A stretch of 64,000 nt of DNA from Clostridium sp. (lineage in GTDB: Bacteria > Bacillota > Clostridia > Lachnospirales > Lachnospiraceae). The position numbers were made by a program, and so were the translations under genes. Under the pieces are notes generated by a model that made no database searches, had not been told where the DNA came from, and saw only the letters and a program-made list of their open reading frames with translations. Below, piece by piece: positions 1 to 8,847 of this stretch. Every line of letters starts with the position of its first letter. Position 1 is the stretch's first letter. The DNA lies in NCBI GenBank assembly GCA_018377235.1, contig JAGZZT010000002.1:1-64000 (forward strand). Reading direction: 5' to 3'.

Positions 1-120
1 TTTTAGGTTGTTCTGAATGTTCTCTCGAACTTCAAGGCTCCTGAGCCTTTTGTTCTTAGAATTTTCAGGGTTTTACATACTGTTCAGTTTTCAAGGTTCT
101 GATATTCTCAGCCGCTCCAG
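1..120 (-). other. rRNA leader or spacer-like sequence (partial)
   Basis: Read on the minus strand, downstream of the two tRNA genes, positions 99-80 give GAACCTTGAAAACTGAACAG. This phrase is typical of Firmicutes 16S leaders and 16S-23S spacers. A short hairpin (AGGCT/AGCCT) follows near positions 36-52. The tRNAs would therefore be co-transcribed with an rRNA operon lying left of the window. No rRNA is present here, so this rests on a phrase and on context. Confidence 0.5.
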
Positions 121-137
121 CGTCTTTGAATATCCAA

Positions 138-226
138 CGCAGAAGGAGGGATTTGAACCCTCGCGCCGCTACTAACGACCTACTCCCTTTCCAGGGGAGC
201 CCCTTCAGCCACTTGGGTACTTCTGC
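138..226 (-). tRNA. tRNA-Ser (anticodon GGA)
   Basis: On the minus strand the acceptor stem GCAGAAG (226-220) pairs with CTTCTGC (145-139), followed by discriminator G at 138. The anticodon loop reads CTGGAAA, giving anticodon GGA for UCC/UCU serine codons. A long variable arm and the T-arm GGTTCAAATCC are present, as expected for a class II tRNA. CCA is not encoded. It lies 34 bp downstream of tRNA-Ser(TGA) and is probably on the same transcript. Confidence 0.95.
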
Positions 227-260
227 TGATGACACTTTATATTCAGTTGTCTATCAAGAG

Positions 261-346
261 CGGAGAGAGTGGGATTCGAACCCACGCGCCCTTGCGGACA
301 AACGGTTTTCAAGACCGCCTCGTTATGACCACTTCGATATCTCTCC
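261..346 (-). tRNA. tRNA-Ser (anticodon TGA)
   Basis: On the minus strand the acceptor GGAGAGA pairs with TCTCTCC, with discriminator G at 261. The anticodon loop reads CTTGAAA (anticodon TGA). The long variable arm and T-arm GGTTCGAATCC mark it as a class II serine tRNA. CCA is not encoded. It is the first gene after the consensus promoter at 361-389. Confidence 0.95.
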
Positions 347-360
347 AAACGTGCTCAGCT

Positions 361-389
361 ATTATATCACGCTGTTTTTCATTTGTCAA
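361..389 (-). promoter_or_regulatory. Consensus promoter for the tRNA-Ser pair
   Basis: The minus strand carries TTGACA (389-384), a 17-bp spacer and TATAAT (366-361). Both hexamers match the sigma-A consensus exactly. Transcription would start near 354, just before tRNA-Ser(TGA). Such a perfect promoter fits stable-RNA expression and possible read-through into an rRNA operon to the left. Confidence 0.85.
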
Positions 390-712
390 GAACTTTTTTA
401 TTTTTCTTTTTCAAAGTTTTGTTTTTAACTCTGAACAGAAAACCTCGAAAGCCGCCATATTCAGGCTGTTTCTTTTGTTTTCAGCTGCCGTTCTCGGCGG
501 CAACGAAAAGTATTCTATCACTGTTTTCGACAGAAGTCAACCGTTTTTTTCAAGTTTTTTATTTTTTATTTTCAAAGCCTTTTTTTCCCTGTATTTTCAG
601 GTATTGCGCCTGTTCCGGGAGCCAGAATCTTACACTCCTGACTCCCATCCTTTTTCTTCTGTTTCCATTTCAGAAGAGCTTTGCCCCAGACAGTTTTCCA
701 TCTTCCTCTCTG
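390..712. other. Gene-free T-rich spacer
   Basis: This stretch between hydF and the tRNA promoter is rich in T runs on the plus strand and has no ORF with a convincing start or composition. It holds one imperfect hairpin (617-646, GGGAG/CTCCC arms) just after hydF without a following U tract. It could be a weak hydF terminator. Nothing else stands out. Confidence 0.5.
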
Positions 713-1987
713 CTATTTCCCGGAAAGTATCGCACTCACGTCTTCAAAAGGTCCTATACTTCTTTTTAAAATACCATTTATATGTGCAATCACAATTCCA
801 TAGTTTGTCATAGGAATCTGCTGGCGCGCTGCCGTCTTTATACGATTTTTCATTTCCTTTTCGTTGAGCATACAGCCCCCACAGTGAATTACCATATGAT
901 AATCGCTCAAATCTTTTGGAAAATCCATCCCCTGTGTAAAAGAGAAGGAAATCTTTTTCCCCACATAGTTCTGAATCCACGCCGGAAGCTTTTCTGTCCC
1001 GATATCTCCGCACTGTCGGTGATGCGTACAGCCTTCGCTGATCAGAATTCTGTCTCCCTCCTGTAGCGTTTCAAGCGCCATCGCGCCCTTTACAGAGGCT
1101 TCAAGGCTTCCTTTATATCTGGCAAAGAGTATAGAAAAGGAGGTCAGGGCAATATCCTCCGGCACCTGTCTGCTTACAGAGCCGAATATCTGGCTGTCGG
1201 TAATCACAAGCTTCGGCCGCTTTCCCAGCCCGGTCAAAATGTTTCCCAGTTCATTTTCCCCTGCTGTTACAGCAACCGCTCCCCTATCCAAAATTTTCCG
1301 TATTGTCTGCTGCTGAGGCAGTATCAGCCTCCCCTTTGGAGCCGCTTTGTCTATCGGAATGACCAGAACCACAAAATCGGAAGGTTCAATCAAATCTTCC
1401 ACCAGAGGCCGTTCTAAAGCACCTCCCTCTGCTTTCAAATTAGAGATCGCTTCTTTGAGAGTCTCAATCCCTTCACCCGAAACCGCGCTGACCCGCAGGC
1501 ATACCGGATTGCCCCATTCCTGCCGCTTCTTTAATAATTCCACAGAATCCAAGCCTCCAGGACACCCCTCTTTCATGTCTTTTCTCTCATTATCTAGATC
1601 CGCTTTATTCCAAGCAATCAGATATGGCAGCCTGTTTTCCTGAAAAAGAGTGATAAGTCTTTCATCTGCTTCACAAATTCCGGCTGTACTGTCCACAACC
1701 AGCACAGCAATATCTGCTCTTCCAAGCTCCTGTTCTGCGCGCTGTACCCTCAGCGCCCCAAGTTCTCCCTCATCGTCAATACCAGGAGTGTCAATTAAAA
1801 CTACTGGTCCCAGCGGAGCCAGCTCCATCGTTTTTCTGACCGGATCAGTGGTAGTCCCCTTCTCCGGAGAAACAACTGCTGCCTTCTGATTTGCCACAGC
1901 ATTCAGAAGGCTGGATTTACCTGCGTTCCGGCATCCGAAAAAACCGATATGCACTCTCTCGGCAGATGGCGTTTCGTTCATTCCCAT
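713..1987 (-). CDS. hydF: [FeFe]-hydrogenase H-cluster maturation GTPase HydF
   Basis: HydF is the scaffold GTPase on which the 2Fe subcluster of [FeFe]-hydrogenase is assembled before transfer to apo-HydA. The 424-residue protein has a G1 loop GCRNAGKSS at residues 18-26, DTPG near 66 and NKAD near 126. The C-terminal cluster-binding pattern is C320-T-H322 followed by H368-C369-x-x-C372. The start is supported by GGAA six bases upstream. It is the last gene of hydE-hydG-hydF, and the three maturases together define the pathway. The hydrogenase gene itself is not in the window. Confidence 0.96.
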   Translation of the reverse strand: MGMNETPSAERVHIGFFGCRNAGKSSLLNAVANQKAAVVSPEKGTTTDPVRKTMELAPLGPVVLIDTPGIDDEGELGALRVQRAEQELGRADIAVLVVDSTAGICEADERLITLFQENRLPYLIAWNKADLDNERKDMKEGCPGGLDSVELLKKRQEWGNPVCLRVSAVSGEGIETLKEAISNLKAEGGALERPLVEDLIEPSDFVVLVIPIDKAAPKGRLILPQQQTIRKILDRGAVAVTAGENELGNILTGLGKRPKLVITDSQIFGSVSRQVPEDIALTSFSILFARYKGSLEASVKGAMALETLQEGDRILISEGCTHHRQCGDIGTEKLPAWIQNYVGKKISFSFTQGMDFPKDLSDYHMVIHCGGCMLNEKEMKNRIKTAARQQIPMTNYGIVIAHINGILKRSIGPFEDVSAILSGK

Positions 1988-2073
1988 GCTTGCTTCCTTT
2001 CTTCGTTCCCTGCTGCCCTTCAGTCTCCAGGGAACGGCCTTACAGAATCTTCAGATTCCCCATTTTAATCTGT

Positions 2074-3507
2074 TTAAAAGCGGAAATCCCGCTTCCCCTC
2101 GCCAATTTTTTTCAGATTTTCTTTCAGAATCTGTCTGACGCGTTCATTGGGAACCTTTAAAATTTCTTTATCTATCAGAAGACTGCCCAGCTCCCTGGTC
2201 GAAGGTGAGGCGTAATCTTCCAGGTATTCTTTTAAAGTCATCAGCGCGTTGGGATGACAGCAGTTTCCTATCTGTCCGCTTTTCAAAAGACTCATAAACC
2301 TGTCTCCTGTCCGTCCTTCCCGATAGCAGGCTGTACAGAAACTTGGTATGTATCCCAGTTTCATCAGCCATTCTACCACCTGATCCAGGGTACGGTTATC
2401 ACTCACGTCAAACTGGGCAGAGCTTTCTTCCTCTGCCTCTTCCTCTGCATAGCCTCCCACACTGGTTCTGGAACCTCCGCTAATCTGGGAAATGCCCAGG
2501 TTCAGCAGACGTTCCCGGCATTCTGCGCTCTCTCTGGTAGAAATAATCATTCCTGTATAGGGAACCGACACCCTGATAAGAGCTGTGATTTTAGCAAAGG
2601 TATCATCGTCGATTCCATTGTCAAATTCATCCGGATCAATATCGTCTGCCCGTCTGATTCGAGGAACACTAATCGTATGGGGGCCTACTCCAAAACGCGA
2701 TTCCAGGTGCTCTGCATGCATAAGAAGGCCCGCAAACTCATACTTATAAAGTTCAAGTCCAAACAGAACGCCGATCCCCACATCGTCGATTCCCGCTGTC
2801 ATAGCGCGATCCATGGCCTCTGTATGATAACAGTAGTTATGCTTTGGTCCGGTCGGATGAAGCCGTTCATAACTTTCTTTATGGTAGGTTTCCTGAAACA
2901 GGATATATGTCCCGATTCCCGCTTCCTTCAGCTTTCTGTAATTTTCCTCTGTGGTAGCGGCAATATTGACATTGACACGCCGGATCGCTCCATTCTTGTG
3001 TTTAATGCTGTAAATAGTTTTAATGCTTTCAAGTATATACTCAATAGGATTGTGGACTGGATCCTCTCCCGTCTCCAGAGCCAGCCTCTTGTGCCCCATA
3101 TCCTGAAGCGCTGTTACTTCACGGACAATTTCCTCCTGGGTCAGTTTTTTTCTGGGAATATGCTTGTTTTTAAGATGGTATGGACAGTAAAGGCATCCAT
3201 TCACACAATAATTTGAAAGATACAGAGGTGCAAACATGACAATGCGGTTGCCGTAAAATTCCTGTTTGATCTCCCTGGCCAGATCAAACACCTGCTCATT
3301 CCTCTCTGGATCCTCGCAGGCGAGAAGCACAGAGGCTTCCCTGTGATTAAGTCCCTTTTTCTGTCTGGCTTTTCTGATAATAGAATCAATCAGTTCGTAG
3401 TTGTCCTTATTTTTTTCCGCATAGTCCAGCGTCTCCATGATTTCTTCATGGTTAATAAATTCCTCTGCTTTTGAAGATTTGACGTTGTATTCTGGTCTTA
3501 TATTCAT
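2074..3507 (-). CDS. hydG: [FeFe]-hydrogenase maturase HydG (radical SAM, tyrosine lyase)
   Basis: HydG cleaves tyrosine by radical SAM chemistry to make the CO and CN ligands of the H-cluster. The radical SAM motif is C101-x3-C105-x2-C108 (CVNGCLYC). The C-terminal auxiliary cluster ligands are visible as C391-x2-C394 with C416/C417 downstream. The length of 477 is normal for the family. It sits 86 bp upstream of hydF and 111 bp downstream of hydE on the same strand. The hydE-hydG gap contains a degenerate copy of the GTCAGYGTAC element described in the findings. Confidence 0.97.
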   Translation of the reverse strand: MNIRPEYNVKSSKAEEFINHEEIMETLDYAEKNKDNYELIDSIIRKARQKKGLNHREASVLLACEDPERNEQVFDLAREIKQEFYGNRIVMFAPLYLSNYCVNGCLYCPYHLKNKHIPRKKLTQEEIVREVTALQDMGHKRLALETGEDPVHNPIEYILESIKTIYSIKHKNGAIRRVNVNIAATTEENYRKLKEAGIGTYILFQETYHKESYERLHPTGPKHNYCYHTEAMDRAMTAGIDDVGIGVLFGLELYKYEFAGLLMHAEHLESRFGVGPHTISVPRIRRADDIDPDEFDNGIDDDTFAKITALIRVSVPYTGMIISTRESAECRERLLNLGISQISGGSRTSVGGYAEEEAEEESSAQFDVSDNRTLDQVVEWLMKLGYIPSFCTACYREGRTGDRFMSLLKSGQIGNCCHPNALMTLKEYLEDYASPSTRELGSLLIDKEILKVPNERVRQILKENLKKIGEGKRDFRF

Positions 3508-3618
3508 TTTTTCTCCTCTCTTATCAGGTCAGGCGGGGATAGAAAACCCCGGCTTTCCTTTCAGCACTGGCAGCATCAGCGTACAAGAGACCGCACGCCT
3601 CCTGAAGCTGTCATTTCA

Positions 3619-4884
3619 TTAAAAATGTTTTTTACGGCAAAAGCCGTACATATCCCCCCGTTCTGCCACAATCTCATATCCGATCGCCTCAACAGAACGA
3701 CGCAGCTTTATGAGGCCTTCTGCGGCCTCGCTGCCCGTACACAGTTTATTATCATAAAGAAGATAATTTTCCCGCACCTCCCTGGGGGTAAGATTCGGCA
3801 TCACTACATTTGCTCCGCATAGAAGGCCCAGTTCCCGTCCCCGCGGCTCAATGGTTCCCAAAGCTGTAGTGGCCGGAAGAAGCACGCGGGGCAATAGAAG
3901 GCGTACCAGCCCCAGCACATACAGAGTCAGTTCCAGTTCTCCCTGCTTTTCTCCTGCGAACGGAGTGTCGTGGTGAGGAATGAACGGGCCGATTCCCACC
4001 ATCTCAGGCTGAAGCTCTTCCAAAAACATCAAGTCCTCAGCCAGATGCCCTGACGTCTGTCCCGGAGATCCGATCATCATTCCGGCTCCTGTCTGATAGC
4101 CGATTTCTTTCAGGTTTCTCAGGCATTCTTTTCTCTGTACCCCTGTCTGATCTACAGGGTGAAGACGCCTGTAATGTTCCTCATCCGCTGTCTCATGGCG
4201 AAGAAGATAGCGTTCGGCCCCTGCCTGAAACCACAGACGGTAAATATCTTTCGGCCGTTCTCCCACAGACAGGGTAACAGCGCAGTCCGGATACATTTCC
4301 CTGATTTGCCTCACAGTCTCAGCCAAATCCAGTTCTGCTCCCGGATAGACATCCTCGCCGCCCTGCAGTACGAAGCTGCGAAAGCCAAGCTGGTATCCTT
4401 CCTCACAGGCCGACAGGATTTCCTTTTCTGTCAAGCGGTACCTCTTCGCTTCCCGGCTGCTCCTTCTGATTCCACAGTAATAACAGTCTCTCCGACAGTA
4501 ATTTGTAAATTCAATCAGCCCCCGGATAAACACCCTTTTTCCATAAAAGTGTTCCCGGATGCGGCGAGCCGTTCGGAACAGAAGTCCTGCTGTTTTCTGC
4601 GTTTTCACCGACAGAACCAATTCCCATTCTTCCTTTGTCAGCTTTTTTCCTCCAGCCAGCCCTGCAATCAGCTGGCAGCAACGCTCCTCCAGCTTCGGTT
4701 CCTGCCCGAAAGGAAAAATCTGCTCTGGGAATTCCGCGGTTCCAGGCTTCTCCTGATTTTGTAATTTTCCTGTCTTTTCTATCGTCTCCCCCTCCTTTCC
4801 TGGACCAGCCCTCCAGAGCCGGCTTTCCCTATTTTCTTCCAGGAACCTTATCAGCTCCTGCCCTTTTGTCTGCCTTTTTCCCAC
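3619..4884 (-). CDS. hydE: [FeFe]-hydrogenase maturase HydE (radical SAM)
   Basis: HydE is a radical SAM enzyme acting on an iron-cysteine precursor during H-cluster assembly. The SAM cluster motif is C130-x3-C134-x2-C137 (CRRDCYYC), and the barrel motifs YLLRHET and GIGPFIPHHDTPF are clear. HydE similarity starts only near residue 70. The first ~70 residues are a charged extension without family counterpart. The frame opens with GTG and lacks a well-spaced ribosome binding site, so the true start may lie further in. As drawn it overlaps the upstream TM1266-type gene by 56 bp, suggesting translational coupling or a later start. Confidence 0.93.
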   Translation of the reverse strand: MGKRQTKGQELIRFLEENRESRLWRAGPGKEGETIEKTGKLQNQEKPGTAEFPEQIFPFGQEPKLEERCCQLIAGLAGGKKLTKEEWELVLSVKTQKTAGLLFRTARRIREHFYGKRVFIRGLIEFTNYCRRDCYYCGIRRSSREAKRYRLTEKEILSACEEGYQLGFRSFVLQGGEDVYPGAELDLAETVRQIREMYPDCAVTLSVGERPKDIYRLWFQAGAERYLLRHETADEEHYRRLHPVDQTGVQRKECLRNLKEIGYQTGAGMMIGSPGQTSGHLAEDLMFLEELQPEMVGIGPFIPHHDTPFAGEKQGELELTLYVLGLVRLLLPRVLLPATTALGTIEPRGRELGLLCGANVVMPNLTPREVRENYLLYDNKLCTGSEAAEGLIKLRRSVEAIGYEIVAERGDMYGFCRKKHF

Positions 4885-5131
4885 TTCCTATCTTAGAATA
4901 CAGGGCTTTTGACTGAACGCCCGGAATGCGGCCCAGCTTTCCGGAGAGAGCGCTGACTGCATCCTCCGGAGCGTCCACCACAACGCTGATAATATTCACG
5001 CTTTTCTTTTCGTAAGGCAGTCCCATCCGGCCGATGATAAAGCGGCTGTACTGGTGAAGAACCTCGTTGACCAGCCCGGCAGACTCTTTTTCTTCCACAA
5101 TAATTCCAATTACAGCAATTCTGGTATCCAA
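4829..5131 (-). CDS. TM1266-type putative regulator of the iron-only hydrogenase system
   Basis: This 100-residue protein starts MDTRIAVIGIIVEE and contains IGRMGLPY and NIISVVVDAPED. These features match the small ACT-like family (TM1266) annotated as an iron-only hydrogenase system regulator and commonly found beside hydE/hydG/hydF. It lies directly upstream of hydE and overlaps its frame. The biochemical role is not established. The last ~15 residues are lysine-rich and lie in the overlap with hydE, so the tail may be poorly constrained. Confidence 0.85.
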   Translation of the reverse strand: MDTRIAVIGIIVEEKESAGLVNEVLHQYSRFIIGRMGLPYEKKSVNIISVVVDAPEDAVSALSGKLGRIPGVQSKALYSKIGSGKKADKRAGADKVPGRK

Positions 5132-5169
5132 TTTCTCCTCCTGATTCCTGTCTAAGTATCTGGTATCCC

Positions 5170-5877
5170 TTACAGACCCCGGCGTTTTAAAATAGCCGCA
5201 GCCACTTCCATGTCCTCCGGTGTTGTCACTTTGATATTTTCATAGGAGCCTTCTACCAGACGCACTGGTGTCCCAGTCAGACGTTCTGCAACCATGGCGT
5301 CATCTGTCACTCCCTTCTGCAGCGACTCATCGCTCATCATGGTCTGGTAAGCCTGACATATCAGAGCCCTGGAAAAGGCCTGAGGCGTCTGCACCATCCA
5401 CACTCTGGAGCGCTCTGGAGTGGAAGCTGCAAAGCCATTTTCATCTGCAATCTTTACTGTATCCTTAGACGGCATTCCGGCGGCGCAGGCTCCGAACGCT
5501 TCTGCTGCCTGAATCGTCCTGTCTATGATTTCCAAATCGACAAATGGGCGGGCTCCATCATGGATCAGCACAATATCTGAGGAAGCTGGAACCTGCTTTA
5601 AACCTTCATAGACAGAATGGTATCGTTCTGCGCCTCCGGCAATCACTGCCTTGACTTTTGAAAACCCATACCGCTCCACTATTTCATGCCTGCAGAATTC
5701 GATTTCCTTCTCCCCGGTAACGAGAATAACCTGATCCACCTGACTTTCCTCAAATGCCTTTAAGCTGTAAAAAAGAACCGGATAACCGCCCAGATCCAAA
5801 AACTGCTTCTGGATCCTGCTTTCCATCCGTTTTCCCTGTCCTGCCGCCAGCACAATGGCGGAAATCTGTTTCTTCAT
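5170..5877 (-). CDS. ispD: 2-C-methyl-D-erythritol 4-phosphate cytidylyltransferase
   Basis: IspD transfers CMP to MEP in the non-mevalonate isoprenoid pathway. The 235-residue protein starts with the nucleotidyltransferase motif IVLAAGQGKRM and has VLIHDGARPFV in the middle and VTTPEDMEVA at the C terminus. It sits 24 bp downstream of tsaD and 38 bp upstream of the hydrogenase regulator gene. It may share a transcript with both, although the functions are unrelated. Confidence 0.95.
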   Translation of the reverse strand: MKKQISAIVLAAGQGKRMESRIQKQFLDLGGYPVLFYSLKAFEESQVDQVILVTGEKEIEFCRHEIVERYGFSKVKAVIAGGAERYHSVYEGLKQVPASSDIVLIHDGARPFVDLEIIDRTIQAAEAFGACAAGMPSKDTVKIADENGFAASTPERSRVWMVQTPQAFSRALICQAYQTMMSDESLQKGVTDDAMVAERLTGTPVRLVEGSYENIKVTTPEDMEVAAAILKRRGL

Positions 5878-5901
5878 GGCGTCATTTCCTTTCCTGAGAA
5901 A

Positions 5902-6939
5902 CTACCTCTCCCCCAGTTTCAGATTCGGAACTGCGTTTAAATCCCAGCCAGAGCGGGTTCCCTTCTGATACTCATAGTAAGCCGCAGCTCCAATCATAGC
6001 CGCATTGTCTGTACAGTAAACCGGGGATGGATGATAAAACTGGATTTCCTCTTTCTCACAGGCTTCTTTCATTCCCTGGCGCAGAGCTGAGTTAGAAGCC
6101 ACGCCTCCGGCAATCGCCAGCTTGTCATAGCCGTATTCCTTCGCAGCCATAATAGCTCTGGACACCAGGGACTCCACTACTGCATTCTGGAAAGAAGCAG
6201 CCAGATCCGGCACGCAGATATCCTCTCCCGTCATTTTGGCATGGTTGATATAATTCAGCACTGCTGATTTTAAGCCGCTGAAGCTGAAATCATAGGGATT
6301 GTCCCCCACCTTGGCTCGGGGAAATTCAATTGCATGAGGATTTCCCTCCCTGGCAGCCTTGTCCACCTTAGGACCGCCCGGGTAGCCCAGGCCCACGGCT
6401 CTGGCCACCTTATCAAAGGCCTCCCCCGCCGCGTCATCTCTGGTATGGCCGATGATCTCAAACTCGCCATAGTCCTTCACAATGACCAGATGTGTATGTC
6501 CGCCCGAGACAATCAGGCAGACAAAGGGCGGTTCCAAATCTGGATTTTCAATAAAATTAGCCGACACATGGCCTTCAATATGATGTACGCCCACTAATGG
6601 CTTCTTAGCTGCGTAAGCTAACGCCTTGGCCTCCGCCACTCCCACCAGAAGAGCTCCTACCAGTCCCGGACCATAAGTGACTGCTATGGCTGTAATATCC
6701 TCCAGAGACACATCCGCCTCTGCGAGAGCGCTTTCAATCACCTGGTTGATTTTCTCAATATGTTTTCTTGATGCGATCTCCGGAACCACTCCTCCGTAAA
6801 GGGTGTGAAGAGCAATCTGGGATGAAATCACATTTGAAAGCACCTGTCTTCCATTCTTCACCACCGAGGCAGCCGTCTCATCGCAGGAGCTCTCTATGGC
6901 CAGAATCAAAACGTCTTCGTTCGTTTCTTGTCTATTCAT
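5902..6939 (-). CDS. tsaD: tRNA N6-adenosine threonylcarbamoyltransferase TsaD
   Basis: TsaD transfers the threonylcarbamoyl group to A37 of ANN-decoding tRNAs (t6A), working with TsaB and TsaE encoded about 3 kb to the right. The 345-residue ASKHA protein shows AIESSCDETA near residue 14, the metal motif HHIEGH at 119-124, and CLIVSGGHTHL. The start is preceded by AGGAG nine bases upstream. The gap to the upstream gene rnz is 20 bp. Confidence 0.97.
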   Translation of the reverse strand: MNRQETNEDVLILAIESSCDETAASVVKNGRQVLSNVISSQIALHTLYGGVVPEIASRKHIEKINQVIESALAEADVSLEDITAIAVTYGPGLVGALLVGVAEAKALAYAAKKPLVGVHHIEGHVSANFIENPDLEPPFVCLIVSGGHTHLVIVKDYGEFEIIGHTRDDAAGEAFDKVARAVGLGYPGGPKVDKAAREGNPHAIEFPRAKVGDNPYDFSFSGLKSAVLNYINHAKMTGEDICVPDLAASFQNAVVESLVSRAIMAAKEYGYDKLAIAGGVASNSALRQGMKEACEKEEIQFYHPSPVYCTDNAAMIGAAAYYEYQKGTRSGWDLNAVPNLKLGER

Positions 6940-6959
6940 ATTTTATTTTCTCCTAATCG

Positions 6960-7871
6960 CTAATCTCCGTCAAATCCCAGTTCGGCGCTCCAGCCGTCTC
7001 TGGCCGTCTTGGTACGGGCAAATACCGCTCTGGCCTTGTCCACATACTCGTCCGGCCTTGTAAGAGACGGGCTGTAATGAGTCAGCCACATTTCTTTCGG
7101 CTGTGCCTCTCTGGCCAGACCCGCTGCCTCCTGGAATGTCATATGCTTATATTCTCTTGCCTTGGCTTCCTTTCCATCCTCTCCATACATTCCTTCACAA
7201 ATAAACAGATCTGCTTCCTTCGCATACTCTGCAATCACCGGAACCGGTCTGGTATCTGTACAGTAAACTACCTTTATCCCTCTTCTGGCCGGGCCAAGAA
7301 CCATGTCAGGCGTTAAAATACGCCCTTCTGTTTCAATGGTTTCTCCTTTCTGAAGACGATTCCAGAAGCGCTGAGGAATATCCTGTTCCCTGGCTCTGTC
7401 CACATCAAATTTTCCTTTTCTGGGAATTGACACCGCATATCCGTAGCAGACTACATTGTGGTTAACACGATAAGCATCTATCACATATGGTCCTATCTGA
7501 AGCTGCTCCCTAGGCTCCGTCAGTTCAATAAAGCGAAGCTCAAAGGGAAGTTCCGGGGCAATCGTCCTAAGGGCCCCTACCACCCGTTCCAGCCCCTTAG
7601 GGCCTATCATAGTAACCGGCTCTGTCCGCTCTGCATTTCCCATGGTAAGAAGAAGGCCTGGAAGTCCGCTGATATGATCCGCATGATAGTGTGTAAAACA
7701 GATAATATCAATGGGTTTCGGGCTCCATCCCTTCTCTTTTAAGGCCACCTGAGTCCCCTCGCCGCAGTCAATCAAAAGATTGCTTCCATCGCACCGCGTC
7801 ATCAGGGATGTGAGCCATCGGTACGGCAGGGGCATCATCCCTCCTGTACCTAACAGACAAACATCTAACAT
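6960..7871 (-). CDS. rnz: Ribonuclease Z
   Basis: RNase Z trims the 3' end of tRNA precursors lacking an encoded CCA, such as the two tRNA-Ser genes here. The 303-residue metallo-beta-lactamase protein carries the zinc motif H61-x-H63-x-D65-H66 (FTHYHADHISGLPG) and the later motifs YCTDTRP and CEGMYGED. GAGAGG precedes the ATG. It may head a run with tsaD and ispD; a weak TATAAA box lies in the preceding gap without a good -35. Confidence 0.95.
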   Translation of the reverse strand: MLDVCLLGTGGMMPLPYRWLTSLMTRCDGSNLLIDCGEGTQVALKEKGWSPKPIDIICFTHYHADHISGLPGLLLTMGNAERTEPVTMIGPKGLERVVGALRTIAPELPFELRFIELTEPREQLQIGPYVIDAYRVNHNVVCYGYAVSIPRKGKFDVDRAREQDIPQRFWNRLQKGETIETEGRILTPDMVLGPARRGIKVVYCTDTRPVPVIAEYAKEADLFICEGMYGEDGKEAKAREYKHMTFQEAAGLAREAQPKEMWLTHYSPSLTRPDEYVDKARAVFARTKTARDGWSAELGFDGD

Positions 7872-7942
7872 ATAAAAAAATTCCTCTCTGTTTTCTTTTC
7901 CGGTTCTGCAATTTTATAGGAAGCAGACTGCCCTATAAAGTG

Positions 7943-7975
7943 AAAAAGAACGAAGAATCCTGCGGGGCAGGATTC
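7943..7975 (-). terminator. Probable intrinsic terminator after the 8.0-kb small gene
   Basis: On the minus strand GAATCCTGC/GCAGGATTC form a stem (7975-7955) followed by TTCGTTCTTTTTC. The U tract is interrupted, so efficiency may be modest. It would end transcripts of the small gene at 8048-8380 before rnz. Confidence 0.55.
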
Positions 7976-8047
7976 TCCGCCTGTTTTTCAAAATCATACC
8001 GCCTGTTTTTACTCTGCAGGCTTATCCGGCATAATCGTCTGGTCTGA

Positions 8048-8380
8048 CTACTGAAATTCCTTTCGCAGGATTTCCTTCGGCATCTCTATTTCGCCTGCAA
8101 TCGTATGCTCTGTCAGTTCAGACAAAAGCTTGATTTTCTGGTTTAAGACAGGCCGCATACAATTCGGCACATGCTCCTGGTGAGCCCTGTGAATCGCTAC
8201 GCACTCTTTGCAGTTTCCATGGTAGCGGCAGGCCTTTTTGCAGGGACAGTGATCCTTGTCCTTGTACTCCTCCCTGAATTCAGATGCAAACTCCTCCTGC
8301 AGCTTAAGTCCTTCCGCCCGGTTTCCCTTGCGGAATTCCGCCATCGCCGCAAGCTCCTTTGGATTGTGTTCAATAGTCAT
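8048..8380 (-). CDS. Small cysteine-rich protein (DUF6485-like)
   Basis: The protein has 110 residues with a central cluster HCPCKKACRYHGNCKECV followed by more His and one Cys, a likely metal-binding site. The CKECV-hydrophobic-HR pattern recalls the DUF6485 family, but I am not sure of that match. The N- and C-terminal parts look helical. The start ATG (8380) has GGGAGG seven bases upstream; an earlier in-frame ATG lies before that site and is unlikely. Function unknown. Confidence 0.65.
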   Translation of the reverse strand: MTIEHNPKELAAMAEFRKGNRAEGLKLQEEFASEFREEYKDKDHCPCKKACRYHGNCKECVAIHRAHQEHVPNCMRPVLNQKIKLLSELTEHTIAGEIEMPKEILRKEFQ

Positions 8381-8476
8381 CGCAGTTCCTCCCATCCGGC
8401 AGTGGTTCCATCCTACAGTTCCCTCTTTTTTATCATATCACAAAGAAAAATTTTTTTCTATCCTGCAGCTCAGATT

Positions 8477-8719
8477 CTACAAAAGTTCTGTCTGCTCTTT
8501 TACCTTCACAGAAATTTTAAATTGATTGATCAGCTCGTCATAGCATGGTTCGCAGAGATCAAAACTGTGTATCTCTCCATCCTTTTCTGAAAAGTAATCC
8601 CAGGCAAGCTCAAAATGAGCGCTTCCCTCCCGTAAAATCCCGTCCTTCACAATCAGGCGTTTTCCGCACCAGTTACAGCATACCGATTCTAACTCTCCCT
8701 GACTTTTGTATTTTCTCAT
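8477..8719 (-). CDS. Small zinc-ribbon-like protein
   Basis: The protein has 80 residues with two CxxC pairs, CNWC near residue 15 and CEPC near 57, spaced as in a zinc ribbon. There is no other recognisable domain. The ATG is preceded by a GGTGAGGAAAC ribosome binding site. It sits 97 bp upstream of the other small cysteine-rich gene and could be co-transcribed. Function unknown. Confidence 0.6.
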   Translation of the reverse strand: MRKYKSQGELESVCCNWCGKRLIVKDGILREGSAHFELAWDYFSEKDGEIHSFDLCEPCYDELINQFKISVKVKEQTELL

Positions 8720-8770
8720 GTTTCCTCACCTTTCTTCTATTGCCGGCCGTCATGCCTGGTCTTGCACAAA

Positions 8771-8803
8771 ACGCAAAAACGGGGCATCCGCGGCGGATAC
8801 CCC
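8771..8803 (-). terminator. Intrinsic terminator downstream of rimI
   Basis: On the minus strand GGGGTATCCGCCGCGGATGC and the adjoining CCC make a GC-rich stem (8803-8781), followed by CGTTTTTGCGTTTT. It lies 45 bp past the rimI stop and would close the tsaE-tsaB-rimI transcript. Confidence 0.8.
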
Positions 8804-8847
8804 TAAATTATAATCTCTCTTGTCCCTGTTTTTAAGTGGTAATTTTT

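Noticed and set aside
229..813. 194-residue plus-strand ORF over the tRNA genes
   Set aside because: It runs through tRNA-Ser(TGA), T-rich spacer and antisense hydF; composition is not protein-like.
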